Source: an uncultured Lachnospiraceae bacterium
GTDB taxonomy: Bacteria; Bacillota; Clostridia; Lachnospirales; Lachnospiraceae
DNA: 64,000 bases
Assembly: GCA_910577045.1 (NCBI GenBank)
Contig: CAJTLB010000004.1
Location: 1 to 64,000 of the forward strand
Reading direction: 5' to 3'
The notes beneath the pieces are model-generated. The model was not told where the DNA came from and searched no databases. It saw only the letters and a program-made list of their open reading frames with translations. This document shows positions 63,920 through 64,000 of this stretch, in pieces. The first letter of the stretch is position 1. The number at the start of each line of letters is the position of its first letter. The translations under genes were made by a program, and so were the position numbers.

Positions 63920-63987
63920 TGATATTATCAAAATGATATTATCAAACTTGTTATTATTATGATAATATCATTTTGATAATATGTCAA
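63920..63987 (-). promoter_or_regulatory. Promoter with four operator-like repeats upstream of nrtR
   Basis: The 11-bp near-palindrome TGATATTATCA occurs at 63920-63930 and 63934-63944, and in inverted form (TGATAATATCA) at 63960-63970, with a degenerate fourth copy at 63974-63984. Start-to-start distance is 14 bp in each pair. The minus-strand promoter TTGACA (63987-63982), 17-bp spacer, TATCAT (63964-63959) overlaps the right pair. Autoregulation by NrtR or a Fur-type factor is inferred. Confidence 0.7.
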
Positions 63988-64000
63988 GCACTTTTTTGTT

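Overview
The window looks like chromosomal DNA of a low-GC Clostridia member, most likely a Lachnospiraceae-type gut anaerobe. This is inferred from AT-rich codon use, the long (395 aa) PRPP synthetase, the serC-serA-DUF1015 and DUF512-der-plsY-gpsA gene orders, a T-box before leuB-ilvD-ilvB, and BlaI/BlaR1-like pairs. No rRNA, tRNA or CRISPR array was seen.

Layout. 1-7.2 kb is a scrapyard of mobile DNA: an edge fragment of a transposase, a Tn554-type remnant (integrase C-terminus plus TnpC) carrying a HEPN-motif cargo gene, and its insertion between the broken ends of a divergent flavodoxin/LysR pair. After it come a MATE efflux gene with a two-hairpin leader and decayed regulatory genes of a Tn916/Tn1549-like element. 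7.4-13.2 kb holds ankyrin and TPR-like proteins and the housekeeping operon DUF512-der-plsY-gpsA. 13.4-14.6 kb is prs on the plus strand.

14.65-34.8 kb is one long minus-strand capsule/exopolysaccharide operon: initiating phosphoglycosyl transferase, several glycosyltransferases, Wzx, a Wzy-like polymerase, LicC-like and LicD-like proteins, and the CapE/F/G (FnlA/B/C) enzymes for UDP-N-acetyl-L-fucosamine. Four genes of this operon contain G8-G9 tracts. Three are frameshifted exactly at the tract and one is in frame, which strongly suggests a multi-gene phase-variable surface polysaccharide.

35-39 kb is the pyr operon (pyrC-pyrF-pyrK-pyrD). Then come a MarR regulator, an aldo/keto reductase with ferredoxin-like clusters, a zinc/manganese ABC transporter with a perfect 31-bp operator-like palindrome, a small membrane protein, the serine operon (serC-serA-DUF1015), a BlaI/BlaR1-like pair, the branched-chain amino-acid operon (T-box, leuB, ilvD, ilvB) and a second BlaI/BlaR1-like pair. 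Two copies of a ~227-nt fold-back element with compensated stems lie near 48.7 and 51.8 kb.

58.9-64 kb is a five-gene minus-strand operon: an NrtR-like Nudix regulator, a nicotinamidase-like hydrolase, a vWA protein, a PP2C phosphatase and an unusual protein kinase. The last three form a TerY-P-type phospho-signalling triad, here joined to NAD-metabolism genes and preceded by four copies of an 11-bp near-palindrome over the promoter. This operon, the phase-variable capsule, the HEPN cargo gene and the fold-back elements are the parts most worth a second look.
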